NCBI GenBank assembly: GCA_011046145.1
Contig: DSBA01000042.1
Coordinates: 1-14,233 of the forward strand
DNA: 14,233 nucleotides
Origin: Candidatus Uhrbacteria bacterium
Lineage (GTDB): Bacteria > Patescibacteriota > Patescibacteriia > CAIXNZ01
Reading direction: 5' to 3'
Positions within the stretch are counted from its first letter, which is position 1. Every line of letters starts with the position of its first letter. A program made the position numbers and the translations under genes. The notes under the pieces are model-generated. The model made no database searches. It was not told the origin of the DNA and was given only the letters and a program-made list of their open reading frames with translations. This document shows positions 5,516 through 12,652 of the stretch, one piece after another.

Positions 5516-6904
5516 ATGAGCTGGCCCAAATATTACGCCAATCAAATTCTTAAACCTTCAGAAGAAGGTTTTATTGGCATTATCAGCGGCTGGACAAAAA
5601 AAGAGCAGATAGCCGAAATAATTTTAGCGGAAAACAAAAATAAAGTCGGAGCAATCGGCCAATTATACAGCAAAGAAGGCATTAATTACATTATCCGCAA
5701 TCTTTTTTTAAATCCCCGCTTATGCAAACTGGCAATTACTGGCAAAGACTTGTCCGGCAGTTTGAAATCATTTCAAAAATTTCTGGATGACAACCAGGGC
5801 TTAAATTTTATCCATCAAGAAATTCCAGCTGAAAAAATCCAGCTATTCCGCGACTGGTTTAAAAATAACGCCTATTTTCTCGCGGAAAATGAAATTGATA
5901 ACTGGCTAAAAAGCCAAAAAAACGAAAAAACAAAATGGATTCTAGAGGCAATTGATTTTCCCGACCAAGAGCAAAGAGAAAATATTGATTTCCCCGGAGA
6001 GGAAATATGTTTCAGGCTGGAAGACAAAAAAATCGCTGACTTGTGGCTAAAAATCCTGGACAGAGTGTTGAAATTCGGAGTCAATAAAATGAGCCAATAC
6101 GCGGAAATGCAAAGAGAACTAATTAATATCACGACAGTTATCAATGATGAGGATCCGGATAATCCCCATCTGCCCGAATATTTATATTTTAACAAACAGG
6201 ACTTGGACAATTATTATCCTCAATTAATGACTGACCATATTTTTGAAGGCGTTGAATACACTTATGGCAGCCGGCTAAGAAATTTCAATGGCATAAACCA
6301 AATTAAGGCTGTTATTGACGACCTTAAAGCCAATAATTTCAGCCGCCGGGCCATTGCTTTTACCTGGGATGTTATGAAAGATACAGGCAATCCCAAAAGC
6401 CCGTGCATTAATTTAATCAATGCCTTGGTTCAGCGGGAAAAAGTTTATTTAACTACTTACATCCGCTCCAATGACATGTACAGGGCCTGGCCGCAAAATG
6501 CTTTTGCCTTAAGAAAAATTCAAAAAGAAATCACCGCGGCCTTAAATTTTAAAATGGGCAAATTATGCATTATCTCAAATTCCGCCCATATTTACGAAAG
6601 AGACTTTTTGGCTGCTTCGGAAATGATAAGCAAGCATAAACCACAAATCGAATGCGTCCAGGATCCTCGCGGCAGTTTTGTCATAAATATCAATAATAAT
6701 AAAATTATAGCCGAACATTTTTCGCCTGACGGCCAGTTTATCCAAAAATTTGAAGGCAAAAACAGGAAAGAAATCCAACACCAGATCCATACATTTATTT
6801 CAGAGATACCGCATGCTTTGGATTTAGGCAGTGAATTAATGAAAGCTGAAATAGCATTGGATAAAAACATCCCCTATGTCCAAGATCATGATATAAAATT
6901 TTAA
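5516..6904 (+). CDS. thymidylate synthase with an N-terminal MtrA/DUF4346-like domain
   Basis: This 462-residue protein is far longer than a standard ThyA (about 220-320). The C-terminal two-thirds is a divergent, archaeal-like thymidylate synthase (dUMP to dTMP using a folate-type one-carbon donor). The catalytic cysteine is C297 in KSPCINL; the phosphate-binding R317-S-N-D320, N328 in AWPQNAFAL and H358/Y360 in SAHIYERDF match the E. coli C146, R166/S167, N177 and H207/Y209 positions. Residues 1 to about 135 (GFIGIISGWTKKEQIAEII, GAIGQLYSKEGINYIIRNLF, NPRLCKLAITGKDLSG) resemble DUF4346 and the corrinoid subunit MtrA. From memory, DUF4346 co-occurs with thymidylate synthase domains. Its role here is unknown. 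The gene sits 4 nt after the kinase and 4 nt before dTMP kinase. Confidence 0.88.
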   Translation: MSWPKYYANQILKPSEEGFIGIISGWTKKEQIAEIILAENKNKVGAIGQLYSKEGINYIIRNLFLNPRLCKLAITGKDLSGSLKSFQKFLDDNQGLNFIHQEIPAEKIQLFRDWFKNNAYFLAENEIDNWLKSQKNEKTKWILEAIDFPDQEQRENIDFPGEEICFRLEDKKIADLWLKILDRVLKFGVNKMSQYAEMQRELINITTVINDEDPDNPHLPEYLYFNKQDLDNYYPQLMTDHIFEGVEYTYGSRLRNFNGINQIKAVIDDLKANNFSRRAIAFTWDVMKDTGNPKSPCINLINALVQREKVYLTTYIRSNDMYRAWPQNAFALRKIQKEITAALNFKMGKLCIISNSAHIYERDFLAASEMISKHKPQIECVQDPRGSFVININNNKIIAEHFSPDGQFIQKFEGKNRKEIQHQIHTFISEIPHALDLGSELMKAEIALDKNIPYVQDHDIKF

Positions 6905-6908
6905 AATT

Positions 6909-7592
6909 ATGAAAAAAAAATCAGGGAAATTCATTGTTATTGACGGCACAGATGGCTCTGGCAAAGCTACTCAAACCAAAATTTTAGTTGCCAGGCTTAG
7001 AAAAGAAAGCCAGCAGGTAAAAATGATTGACTTCCCCCAATATGGCCAAAAAAGCGCTGGCTTGGTCGAAGAATATCTAAACGGTAAATTCGGCGATGCC
7101 AATCAAGTTGGGCCTTATCGGGCGTCTATTTTTTATGCCTGCGACCGTTATGCTGCCGCACCCAAAATTAAAAAATGGCTCGAGCAAAATAATATTGTCA
7201 TAGCTAATCGCTATGTTTCTTCCAATATGGGGCATCAAGCCGGCAAAATAAAAGATCTAATAGAACGAGAAAAATTTCTAAACTGGCTATTTGATTTAGA
7301 ATTCAATATTTTCAACATCCCCCGGCCAGATCTAAATATACTCCTTTATTTGCCGCCTAAAATCGGCCAAAGACTGGTTGATAAAAAAGGCAGCCGCGAT
7401 TATATCGGCGGGCAAAAACGAGATATCCATGAGGCTGATTTACAGCATTTGATGGATGCGGCTCAAGCTTATAAATATGTGGCTGAAAAATATAACTGGC
7501 TCACTATTGATTGCGCGCCTGACAACAAATTGCTTAGCATTGACAAAATTAATGATTTGCTCTGGCAAGAAATAAAAAAATTCTTAGAATAA
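6909..7592 (+). CDS. tmk: thymidylate kinase (dTMP kinase)
   Basis: This 227-residue protein phosphorylates dTMP to dTDP, the step after thymidylate synthase, whose gene ends 4 nt upstream. Walker A is DGTDGSGKATQ (residues 12-22). The substrate segment DFPQYG (41-46) and the FYACDRY motif (75-81) are present. The loop usually written DRY-x-SS is NRYVSSNMGHQAG (100-112), so its first Asp is replaced by Asn. The lid contains a basic stretch near KRDIHEAD. It is slightly longer than typical enzymes of about 205-215 residues. The start has no SD. It is the last gene of the thymidylate operon; only a weak 4-bp hairpin follows, so read-through into the next unit is possible. Confidence 0.9.
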   Translation: MKKKSGKFIVIDGTDGSGKATQTKILVARLRKESQQVKMIDFPQYGQKSAGLVEEYLNGKFGDANQVGPYRASIFYACDRYAAAPKIKKWLEQNNIVIANRYVSSNMGHQAGKIKDLIEREKFLNWLFDLEFNIFNIPRPDLNILLYLPPKIGQRLVDKKGSRDYIGGQKRDIHEADLQHLMDAAQAYKYVAEKYNWLTIDCAPDNKLLSIDKINDLLWQEIKKFLE

Positions 7593-7632
7593 ACCCAGCC
7601 CCAGATCATGGCTTTCCCTCCCCAGGCCTTTT

Positions 7633-7641
7633 TGCTAAAAT
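7633..7641 (+). promoter_or_regulatory. extended -10 promoter before the second kinase
   Basis: TGCTAAAAT lies inside the 12-mer TTTTGCTAAAAT, identical to the motif at 4422-4433 upstream of the thymidylate operon. No good -35 is visible. The shared motif may reflect matched expression of the two nucleotide-metabolism units, or only a common promoter type. Confidence 0.45.
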
Positions 7642-7655
7642 TTGTATATAGGTTA

Positions 7656-7682
7656 TAGCGTTTTAGATTTTTAGCGTTTTAG
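7656..7682 (+). repeat. short direct repeat TAGCGTTTTAG x2
   Basis: TAGCGTTTTAG occurs at 7656-7666 and again at 7672-7682, a 16-nt period, in the leader of the second kinase gene just after the predicted transcription start. A regulator-binding role is possible given the spacing, but nothing else supports it. Confidence 0.4.
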
Positions 7683-7746
7683 TTAAATCAATCAGATTAT
7701 AAATACTAGAACTCTGAAATTCTAAAATACTAAAAATATAAATTCT

Positions 7747-8355
7747 ATGAACAATCAAAAAGGCAAATTAATCACTATTTTAGGCTCTAATAATTTAGGC
7801 AAAACAACTCAGGCTAAAAAACTGGTAGAATACCTGATCATTAATATGAATAAAAGCGCCGAATATCTAAAATATGCAATCTATAATCTTGAGCCTTCAG
7901 GACCCTTAATTAACGATTATTTAAGGCAAAGAAACGATTATCAATTTACACCCCGGGAATTCCAAATACTGCAAGTTCTCAACCGCACACAGTACGAACC
8001 AACCCTAAAAACCAAAATAGACAAAGGGGCTTGGATTATAGCTGAAGATTATGTCGGCACAGGCATTGCCTGGGGCATGGCCAATGGCATTGATAAAAAC
8101 CTGCTTTACCGCCTTAATTCCCATTTATTAAAAGAAGATTTGGGTATTTTATTTGAAGGCGAGCCGTTTCCTGAAGATTTGGACAAAAATAACATCCATG
8201 AAATAGATATGGCTCTGCTCCCAAAAGCCACCCAATCTTTTAAAGAAATAGCCAAAGATTTTAATTGGCACGTTATTAACGCAAACCAAGCAATTGAAGA
8301 AGTCCATGAACAAATAGTTGATATCATTAAGCGCAAAATAACCTACCTTGAATAA
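7747..8355 (+). CDS. diverged thymidylate-kinase-like P-loop protein
   Basis: This 202-residue protein aligns by eye with thymidylate kinases. It has a Walker-A variant GSNNLGKTTQ (residues 13-22), LEPSGPLINDYLR (48-60) in place of the EPGG region, NRTQYEP (79-85) where DRxxH is expected, and EDYVGTGIAWG (100-110) in place of DRYxDSSxAYQ. The Walker A lysine (K19) and threonine are intact, so ATP binding is likely. The arginine of the DRY motif is missing and the lid is acidic rather than basic, so dTMP may not be the substrate, especially as a more canonical dTMP kinase lies just upstream. Other nucleotide or deoxynucleoside substrates are possible. The start has no SD. Confidence 0.75.
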   Translation: MNNQKGKLITILGSNNLGKTTQAKKLVEYLIINMNKSAEYLKYAIYNLEPSGPLINDYLRQRNDYQFTPREFQILQVLNRTQYEPTLKTKIDKGAWIIAEDYVGTGIAWGMANGIDKNLLYRLNSHLLKEDLGILFEGEPFPEDLDKNNIHEIDMALLPKATQSFKEIAKDFNWHVINANQAIEEVHEQIVDIIKRKITYLE

Positions 8356-8388
8356 ATAATCCCTTATTAAATTTAAAAAAATAAAAAA

Positions 8389-9129
8389 ATGGAACACAAT
8401 TTAATTACAGTTAAAGAAATAATCAAAAAGGGCTGGCAGACTTATTTGGATAATTTTTCAAAATTCCTTTACCCTATCATTATCAGCCTGATCCCCTATA
8501 TCCTGATTTTTATTGTTCAATATTTTAATTTGCCCACTGCTGATTTTTTAGTCATTATCTTAACAGCTTTGGGAATTGTCATAAATTTTTGGGTTATAAT
8601 TGTTTTCATAGAATTAATTGACAAAATTTACAAAAACCAACCGATTGAAAATACTAAAATTTATGAATCAGCTTTCAGAAAAATCCCTTCTTATTTTATC
8701 GTGGCTTTATTAGCCGGATTAATCACTGTCATCGGCTTTATTTTACTGATTATCCCAGGCATTATTTTTGCGGTTTGGTACGCTTTTGCTGTTTATATCA
8801 ATGTTTTAGAAGACAAAAACAATAAAGGCTGGCAGGCCTTAAAAAACAGCAAAGAATTGGTTGTCGGACGCTGGGGAAAAACTTTTTGGCGGCTAGTTTT
8901 ACCGGCATCGCTTGTTTATTTAATAGCAACAATTGTCATAATCGCTCTGATTTTTTTAATTACTGGCGGCCAAGTTGATCTGTTTGCCTATGAACAAAAC
9001 CTTATTTATAATCTGATTACCAGTATTTTTTTTACAATACTATCCCCTCTTTTTGTGACTTTTATCCTGCTTTTATACCACAGCCTAAAACAAACCAAGC
9101 AGGCGCAAGGCAAGGAAACAGAAAATTAA
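8389..9129 (+). CDS. polytopic membrane protein of unknown function
   Basis: This 246-residue protein has about six hydrophobic segments (residues 27-46, 52-76, 101-121, 123-141, 167-192 and 206-231), a short amphipathic N-terminus and a charged C-terminal tail (KQTKQAQGKETEN). The pattern LLIIPGIIFAVWYAFA followed by a loop with ALKNSKELVVGRWGKTFW recurs in YciC-like and glycerophosphodiesterase-membrane-domain-like families, which are integral membrane proteins with poorly defined roles. No signal peptide or catalytic motif is seen. It starts 33 nt after the kinase-like gene and is probably cotranscribed with it and with gatB, but it shares no obvious pathway with them. No SD precedes the start. 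Confidence 0.75.
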   Translation: MEHNLITVKEIIKKGWQTYLDNFSKFLYPIIISLIPYILIFIVQYFNLPTADFLVIILTALGIVINFWVIIVFIELIDKIYKNQPIENTKIYESAFRKIPSYFIVALLAGLITVIGFILLIIPGIIFAVWYAFAVYINVLEDKNNKGWQALKNSKELVVGRWGKTFWRLVLPASLVYLIATIVIIALIFLITGGQVDLFAYEQNLIYNLITSIFFTILSPLFVTFILLLYHSLKQTKQAQGKETEN

Positions 9130-9193
9130 TTTCTGAAAATTAGGCTTGTCGCTATAAACAACAACCAACATAAATTGAATATAAAATAAAACT

Positions 9194-10732
9194 ATGGAAT
9201 TAGAACCTATCATCGGTTTAGAAATACACGTCCAATTAAAAACCAAAACCAAGATGTTTTGTACTTGCAATAACAGCGGAGAAAATATGCCGCCTAATTC
9301 TTGCATTTGCCCAATCTGTTTGGGCCATCCCGGAACATTGCCTGTGGCTAATAAACAAGCAATTGAATGGTCTGCCTTAGCTTCCTTAGCTTTACACTGC
9401 CAGATTGCTGAATATTCTAAATTTGACCGCAAGCATTATTTTTACCCAGACCTGCCTAAAGCTTACCAAATATCACAACTAGACCACCCCATTGGCAAAA
9501 ACGGTTTTTTATATATTTTAAATCCCGAAAGCAATGAAGAAGAAAAAATCAGCATAAACCGCCTGCATTTGGAAGAAGACGCTGCCAAGCTTTTACATGA
9601 TCCCAGCAAAAAATACAGTTTAATTGACTTTAACCGCGGAGGCACGCCTTTAATGGAAATCGTGACAGAGCCGGATATTAAAAACCCAGGCCAGGCTAAA
9701 TTGTTTTTGCAGGAATTAAGGCAAATCATGCGCTATCTAGATGTTTCTGAAGCTGACATGGAAAAAGGCCATTTGCGCTGTGATGCCAATATCTCCCTTA
9801 AGCCGGCTGGGGAGGAAAATTTATATCCCAAAACCGAAATTAAAAATTTAAATTCTTTCAAAATGGTGGAAAAAGCTTTGGAATACGAAATTTCCCGCCA
9901 AACCAAGCTTTGGCTGGAAGGCAATCCGCCTAAAGAACAAACCACCAGGGGCTGGAATGATGATAAAGGCATTAGCGAAGAACAAAGGTCAAAAGAAGAG
10001 GCCAATGATTACCGTTATTTTCCCGAACCAGATATTCCGCCCATCCATTTTTTTATCCAGGCTGAAAAACCAGGTCAAGATAATGGAAAAAATATAAATA
10101 TTGCGAACCTAAAAACCCGCTTGCCAGAACTAGCCTATGATAAGAAAAAAAGGTTTATGGCTGAATACGAACTTCATTATGAAGAAGTCAGAATAATGAT
10201 AGAAGACAAGAAAAACGCTGATTATTTTGAACAGGTTATTTCAGAGCTTCATGATTGGGTCAATCATTTGGAAAAAGCCGGACAAAAAGAAAATATCTGG
10301 CAAGAATATAAGCCGCAATTAATTAAACTAGCTGCCAATTGGCTGATTAATAAATTATTTCCCCTTTTAGAAGAAAAACAAATAAAGATTGAAAAAATCA
10401 AGATTACACCAGAAAATATGGCTGAGCTTATAACCTTAATTTTTACCAAAAAAATCAACAATACCACGGCCACAGAAATTTTAGCAGAAATGCTTGCCAC
10501 TGGAGCAGACCCCTCTCATTTAATTAAAGAAAAAAACCTGGATCAGATTTCCAATGAGGAGGAATTGGAAAATATAATTGACAAAGTTATTAAAGATAAT
10601 CCTCGACCGGTTGAAGATTATAAAAAAGGCAAAGAAAAAGCCTTGCAAGCTTTAATCGGCAAAGTCATGGCTCAAACAAAGGGCAAAGCCAACCCTGAAA
10701 TTGCGCTAAAATTACTAAAAAACAAACTCTAA
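9194..10732 (+). CDS. gatB: Asp-tRNA(Asn)/Glu-tRNA(Gln) amidotransferase subunit B
   Basis: GatB activates and amidates Glu-tRNA(Gln) or Asp-tRNA(Asn) within GatCAB, using ammonia from GatA. The 512-residue sequence starts with EPIIGLEIHVQLKTKTKMF and has the zinc-type cysteines C23, C25, C39 and C42. FDRKHYFYPDLPKAYQISQ (77-95), LIDFNRGGTPLMEIVTEPD (143-161) and LRCDANIS (194-201) are the kinase/amidase core signatures. The C-terminal YqeY-like tRNA-binding tail runs from about 355 to the end. It is slightly longer than the usual 475-500. gatC and gatA are not in the window, so the complex is encoded at more than one locus or beyond the edges. There is no SD and no terminator after it; a new promoter starts 4 nt past the stop. 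Confidence 0.96.
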   Translation: MELEPIIGLEIHVQLKTKTKMFCTCNNSGENMPPNSCICPICLGHPGTLPVANKQAIEWSALASLALHCQIAEYSKFDRKHYFYPDLPKAYQISQLDHPIGKNGFLYILNPESNEEEKISINRLHLEEDAAKLLHDPSKKYSLIDFNRGGTPLMEIVTEPDIKNPGQAKLFLQELRQIMRYLDVSEADMEKGHLRCDANISLKPAGEENLYPKTEIKNLNSFKMVEKALEYEISRQTKLWLEGNPPKEQTTRGWNDDKGISEEQRSKEEANDYRYFPEPDIPPIHFFIQAEKPGQDNGKNINIANLKTRLPELAYDKKKRFMAEYELHYEEVRIMIEDKKNADYFEQVISELHDWVNHLEKAGQKENIWQEYKPQLIKLAANWLINKLFPLLEEKQIKIEKIKITPENMAELITLIFTKKINNTTATEILAEMLATGADPSHLIKEKNLDQISNEEELENIIDKVIKDNPRPVEDYKKGKEKALQALIGKVMAQTKGKANPEIALKLLKNKL

Positions 10733-10735
10733 GCA

Positions 10736-10764
10736 TTGACAAAAAGTTTAAAAAGTGTTATAAT
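10736..10764 (+). promoter_or_regulatory. perfect-consensus promoter of the first small orphan gene
   Basis: TTGACA (10736-10741), a 17-nt spacer and TATAAT (10759-10764) match consensus at every hexamer position, with an added TGT extended -10. It begins 4 nt after the gatB stop. The start would be near 10771. Confidence 0.9.
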
Positions 10765-10821
10765 TTAAAAATACCACTAATATTAATATTAACTACTAAA
10801 CTTATGAAAGGATTTGAAACC

Positions 10822-11256
10822 ATGCCAACTTCTAATAAAATGCCTGAACAAAAACAAAAAACAATAGAAGAATTACAAGAAGAACAAACAAAAAAAGAAG
10901 CTTATGAAGAAAAGATTTTAAGCCCTAGCGCTTTGGCAGTCAAAGAACTCGTTAAAAAAGGCTTAAAAGATAAATTTGGCGAAATTACAGAAGAAGACCT
11001 GAATCAAGCTTTTAAAAGTTTAGAATTATCACCGATTGATTATCTGAACAATCTGGCGATTGACGTCAAAAAACTGACAAGTAAACATGACAGGATTTCT
11101 AAAGCTGACGCCCCTGAAATTAGAACAAAACTTAAAAAAGCATGGCAAGAAATTAACATTGCTAATAATAAGCCTGATATTAACAAGGATGAGCTAAAAA
11201 GATTAATAAGTTTTTTTACTGCAGTAGAAGAATTGCTTGATAATCAAAAATTATAA
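10822..11256 (+). CDS. small charged helical protein of unknown function
   Basis: I do not recognise this 144-residue protein. The N-terminal 30 residues are Lys/Glu/Gln-rich and probably coiled-coil or disordered (PEQKQKTIEELQEEQTKKE). The rest looks helical, with LSPSALAVKELVKKGLKDKF and a C-terminal leucine-rich helix ending AVEELLDNQKL. There is no signal peptide or membrane segment. The chosen start at 10822 has an SD (AAAGGA) 9 nt upstream. An in-frame ATG at 10804 would add six residues but has no SD; the same ATG-AAA-GGA layout, 18 nt before the start, recurs in the gene at 11871. It has its own consensus promoter and a shared terminator, so it is an independent and probably well-expressed unit. 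Confidence 0.8.
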   Translation: MPTSNKMPEQKQKTIEELQEEQTKKEAYEEKILSPSALAVKELVKKGLKDKFGEITEEDLNQAFKSLELSPIDYLNNLAIDVKKLTSKHDRISKADAPEIRTKLKKAWQEINIANNKPDINKDELKRLISFFTAVEELLDNQKL

Positions 11257-11282
11257 ATAAAAAATTGCAACAGACTACTAAA

Positions 11283-11321
11283 AAAGAGGGCTTCTGTTTA
11301 AGGCCCTCTTTATTTTTTTTT
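11283..11321. terminator. bidirectional terminator between convergent small genes
   Basis: AAAGAGGGC (11283-11291) pairs perfectly with GCCCTCTTT (11303-11311) around an 11-nt loop. On the plus strand it is followed by a long T run (ATTTTTTTTT); on the minus strand the stem runs into TTTTT. It can end both the gene at 10822-11256 and the converging gene at 11328-11666. Confidence 0.9.
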
Positions 11322-11327
11322 CAAAAA

Positions 11328-11666
11328 TTAATTACAGCCTGATAGAGGTTCCTTTGGATCCAAAGTAACCTCTATTTCATAAGTCTGGCCTTCAAACTCC
11401 ACAACCATCTTGGTGGGCGACTGCCTAATCGTAAGTTGCCATTGGCAGATGTCAAGCATTAGCCGCGCATTATCCATACTTTCGCCAAAAGCATCCCCTA
11501 AATCAATAAAGGTCTTAGCCTCTCCTTCTATTTTACAATCTTCTCCCCAAAAAAATTTCACATAGGCTTTTTCTTCAAAAAGAGATTTTTTATCATTATC
11601 AGTAAAAATAACGCGAACCCATGGTCCACGCCACAGAGCATCTTTAATTCCTAATAGAAAAGCCAT
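11328..11666 (-). CDS. small protein of unknown function, probably beta-rich
   Basis: I do not recognise this 112-residue protein. Alternating hydrophobic stretches (WVRVIFTD, KAYVKFFWG, WQLTIRQSPTKMVVEF, QTYEIEVTLD) suggest mostly beta strands, and four tryptophans are notable for its size. There is no signal peptide or transmembrane helix and no catalytic motif. The start is well supported by AAAGGAGGGG just upstream with a 3-5 nt gap. It is transcribed towards the gene at 10822 and divergently from the gene at 11871. A TTGACT-16-TAAAAA pair at roughly 11725-11750 is a possible promoter, and the palindrome at 11768-11805 lies upstream. Confidence 0.78.
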   Translation of the reverse strand: MAFLLGIKDALWRGPWVRVIFTDNDKKSLFEEKAYVKFFWGEDCKIEGEAKTFIDLGDAFGESMDNARLMLDICQWQLTIRQSPTKMVVEFEGQTYEIEVTLDPKEPLSGCN

Positions 11667-11767
11667 GGTCCCCTCCTTTCTCTATCCAATAAGGATTTTT
11701 TAAGAACTATTTAATTTTTAATTTTTACATAAAAAACAAACCCAGTCAATGCACAATCCAATAAAAC

Positions 11768-11805
11768 AATAAATTTGTCAAGGCCTTGCTCTTGACAAAT
11801 TTATT
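11768..11805. repeat. 15-bp perfect inverted repeat in a divergent promoter region
   Basis: AATAAATTTGTCAAG (11768-11782) and CTTGACAAATTTATT (11791-11805) are perfect inverted copies around the 8-nt loop GCCTTGCT. Each arm holds an outward-facing TTGACA; the right one is the -35 of the gene at 11871. There is no U-tract, so this is not a terminator. An operator for both divergent genes is a reasonable inference. Confidence 0.7.
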
Positions 11806-11820
11806 TATATATGTTATTAT
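11792..11820 (+). promoter_or_regulatory. consensus-like promoter of the gene at 11871
   Basis: TTGACA (11792-11797), a 17-nt spacer and TATTAT (11815-11820) with an extended TGT. It is the same design as the promoters at 10736-10764 and 963-991. The start would be near 11827. Confidence 0.85.
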
Positions 11821-11870
11821 AATAATAACCTGAAAATTAACTACAAATTTTTATGAAAGGAGAAAATTTT

Positions 11871-12179
11871 ATGAACACACAGCCTGAAAAACCAAGAATT
11901 CCTAAAGAAAAACGGATAGGAACTGAACCAGCTGAAGCTTTAGATCTTGGCAAAGAGATAGAAGCTGATTTATTGGCAGTTGACAAATTGATTCATTTTG
12001 AATTTACGCCTGAATTCCAAGCCTTCCGGCCTTATATGAACCAAGGAGAGTCTGAAGCCAAGGCTCAAGCCAGAGAAGCTGCTAAAAATCGATTAGATGA
12101 CCTAAACAAACGTATTGACAATATGACTAAAGGGCTGGAAAAAATTCTTTCTCTTTGGGAAAGCGAACTGGAAAAATAA
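11871..12179 (+). CDS. small charged protein of unknown function, coiled-coil C-terminus
   Basis: I do not recognise this 102-residue protein. The N-terminus is polar and proline-containing (MNTQPEKPRIPKEKR). The middle has an aromatic segment FEFTPEFQAFRPYMNQGE, and the C-terminal part is a probable helix rich in Ala, Lys and Glu with heptad-like leucines (RLDDLNKRIDNMTKGLEKIL). There are no membrane segments. The start at 11871 has SD AAAGGAG with an 8-nt gap. An in-frame ATG at 11853, exactly 18 nt upstream, has no SD. It has its own promoter and shares a bidirectional terminator with the gene at 12235. Its general character (acidic/basic helical, SD-led, single gene) resembles that of the gene at 10822. 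Confidence 0.78.
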   Translation: MNTQPEKPRIPKEKRIGTEPAEALDLGKEIEADLLAVDKLIHFEFTPEFQAFRPYMNQGESEAKAQAREAAKNRLDDLNKRIDNMTKGLEKILSLWESELEK

Positions 12180-12196
12180 TCTAAGGCAGGCAAAAT

Positions 12197-12240
12197 AAAA
12201 AATCCGACCTTTGTCCACGAACAAATGGTCGGATTTATTT
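12197..12240. terminator. bidirectional terminator between convergent small genes
   Basis: AAATCCGACC (12200-12209) pairs perfectly with GGTCGGATTT (12227-12236). The stem extends through TTTGT/ACAAA past a one-base bulge. Plus-strand output ends in ATTTT; minus-strand output runs into TTTTTT. The right arm overlaps the TAA stop of the minus-strand gene. Confidence 0.88.
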
Positions 12241-12597
12241 TAGGTCTTTTCGAATGAAAACAACAGAGTTTTTACTGTCTGACAAGATTAATTTCTGCAC
12301 GCCAGGTATTGGAATAACTAAAGATAGCTGCTCTTCATCAAAAGTCACAAACTTTTCCAGCCATTCCTTAGTCAGATCAAATTTACCTGAAACATAGGGG
12401 AAATCATTGGTCTGGCCAATAACTTTCATGTCCAAAAGCAAGATGCTGAATCTGACAGAATGATTGCCGGCAATCAGTTTGATTAAAACCTTGCCAGGCA
12501 AAAACTCTACTTCGCTGATACGCTTTAAAGTCTCTTCAAAATCATCAATAACAACTGCTGTCAATGGCTGCTTTAAGCCTAAGCAATAGGGTACCAT
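12235..12597 (-). CDS. small protein of unknown function, mixed alpha/beta
   Basis: I do not recognise this 120-residue protein. Strand-like stretches such as LTAVVIDDF, KVLIKLIAG, VRFSILLLDMKVIG, LSLVIPIPGVQKLIL and SVVFIRKDL alternate with short polar segments. There is no signal peptide, membrane helix or catalytic motif. The ATG is preceded by AAAGGAGGTGA at ideal spacing, a near-perfect anti-SD match. It converges on the gene at 11871 and shares its terminator. Its upstream region has three TTGACA boxes and a 19-bp palindrome but no clear -10, so regulated or weak transcription is possible. Confidence 0.78.
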   Translation of the reverse strand: MVPYCLGLKQPLTAVVIDDFEETLKRISEVEFLPGKVLIKLIAGNHSVRFSILLLDMKVIGQTNDFPYVSGKFDLTKEWLEKFVTFDEEQLSLVIPIPGVQKLILSDSKNSVVFIRKDLK

Positions 12598-12652
12598 TTT
12601 TTCACCTCCTTTGTTTTTAAAATTTTAAGAACAATAACTTTCTACTTTAAAA

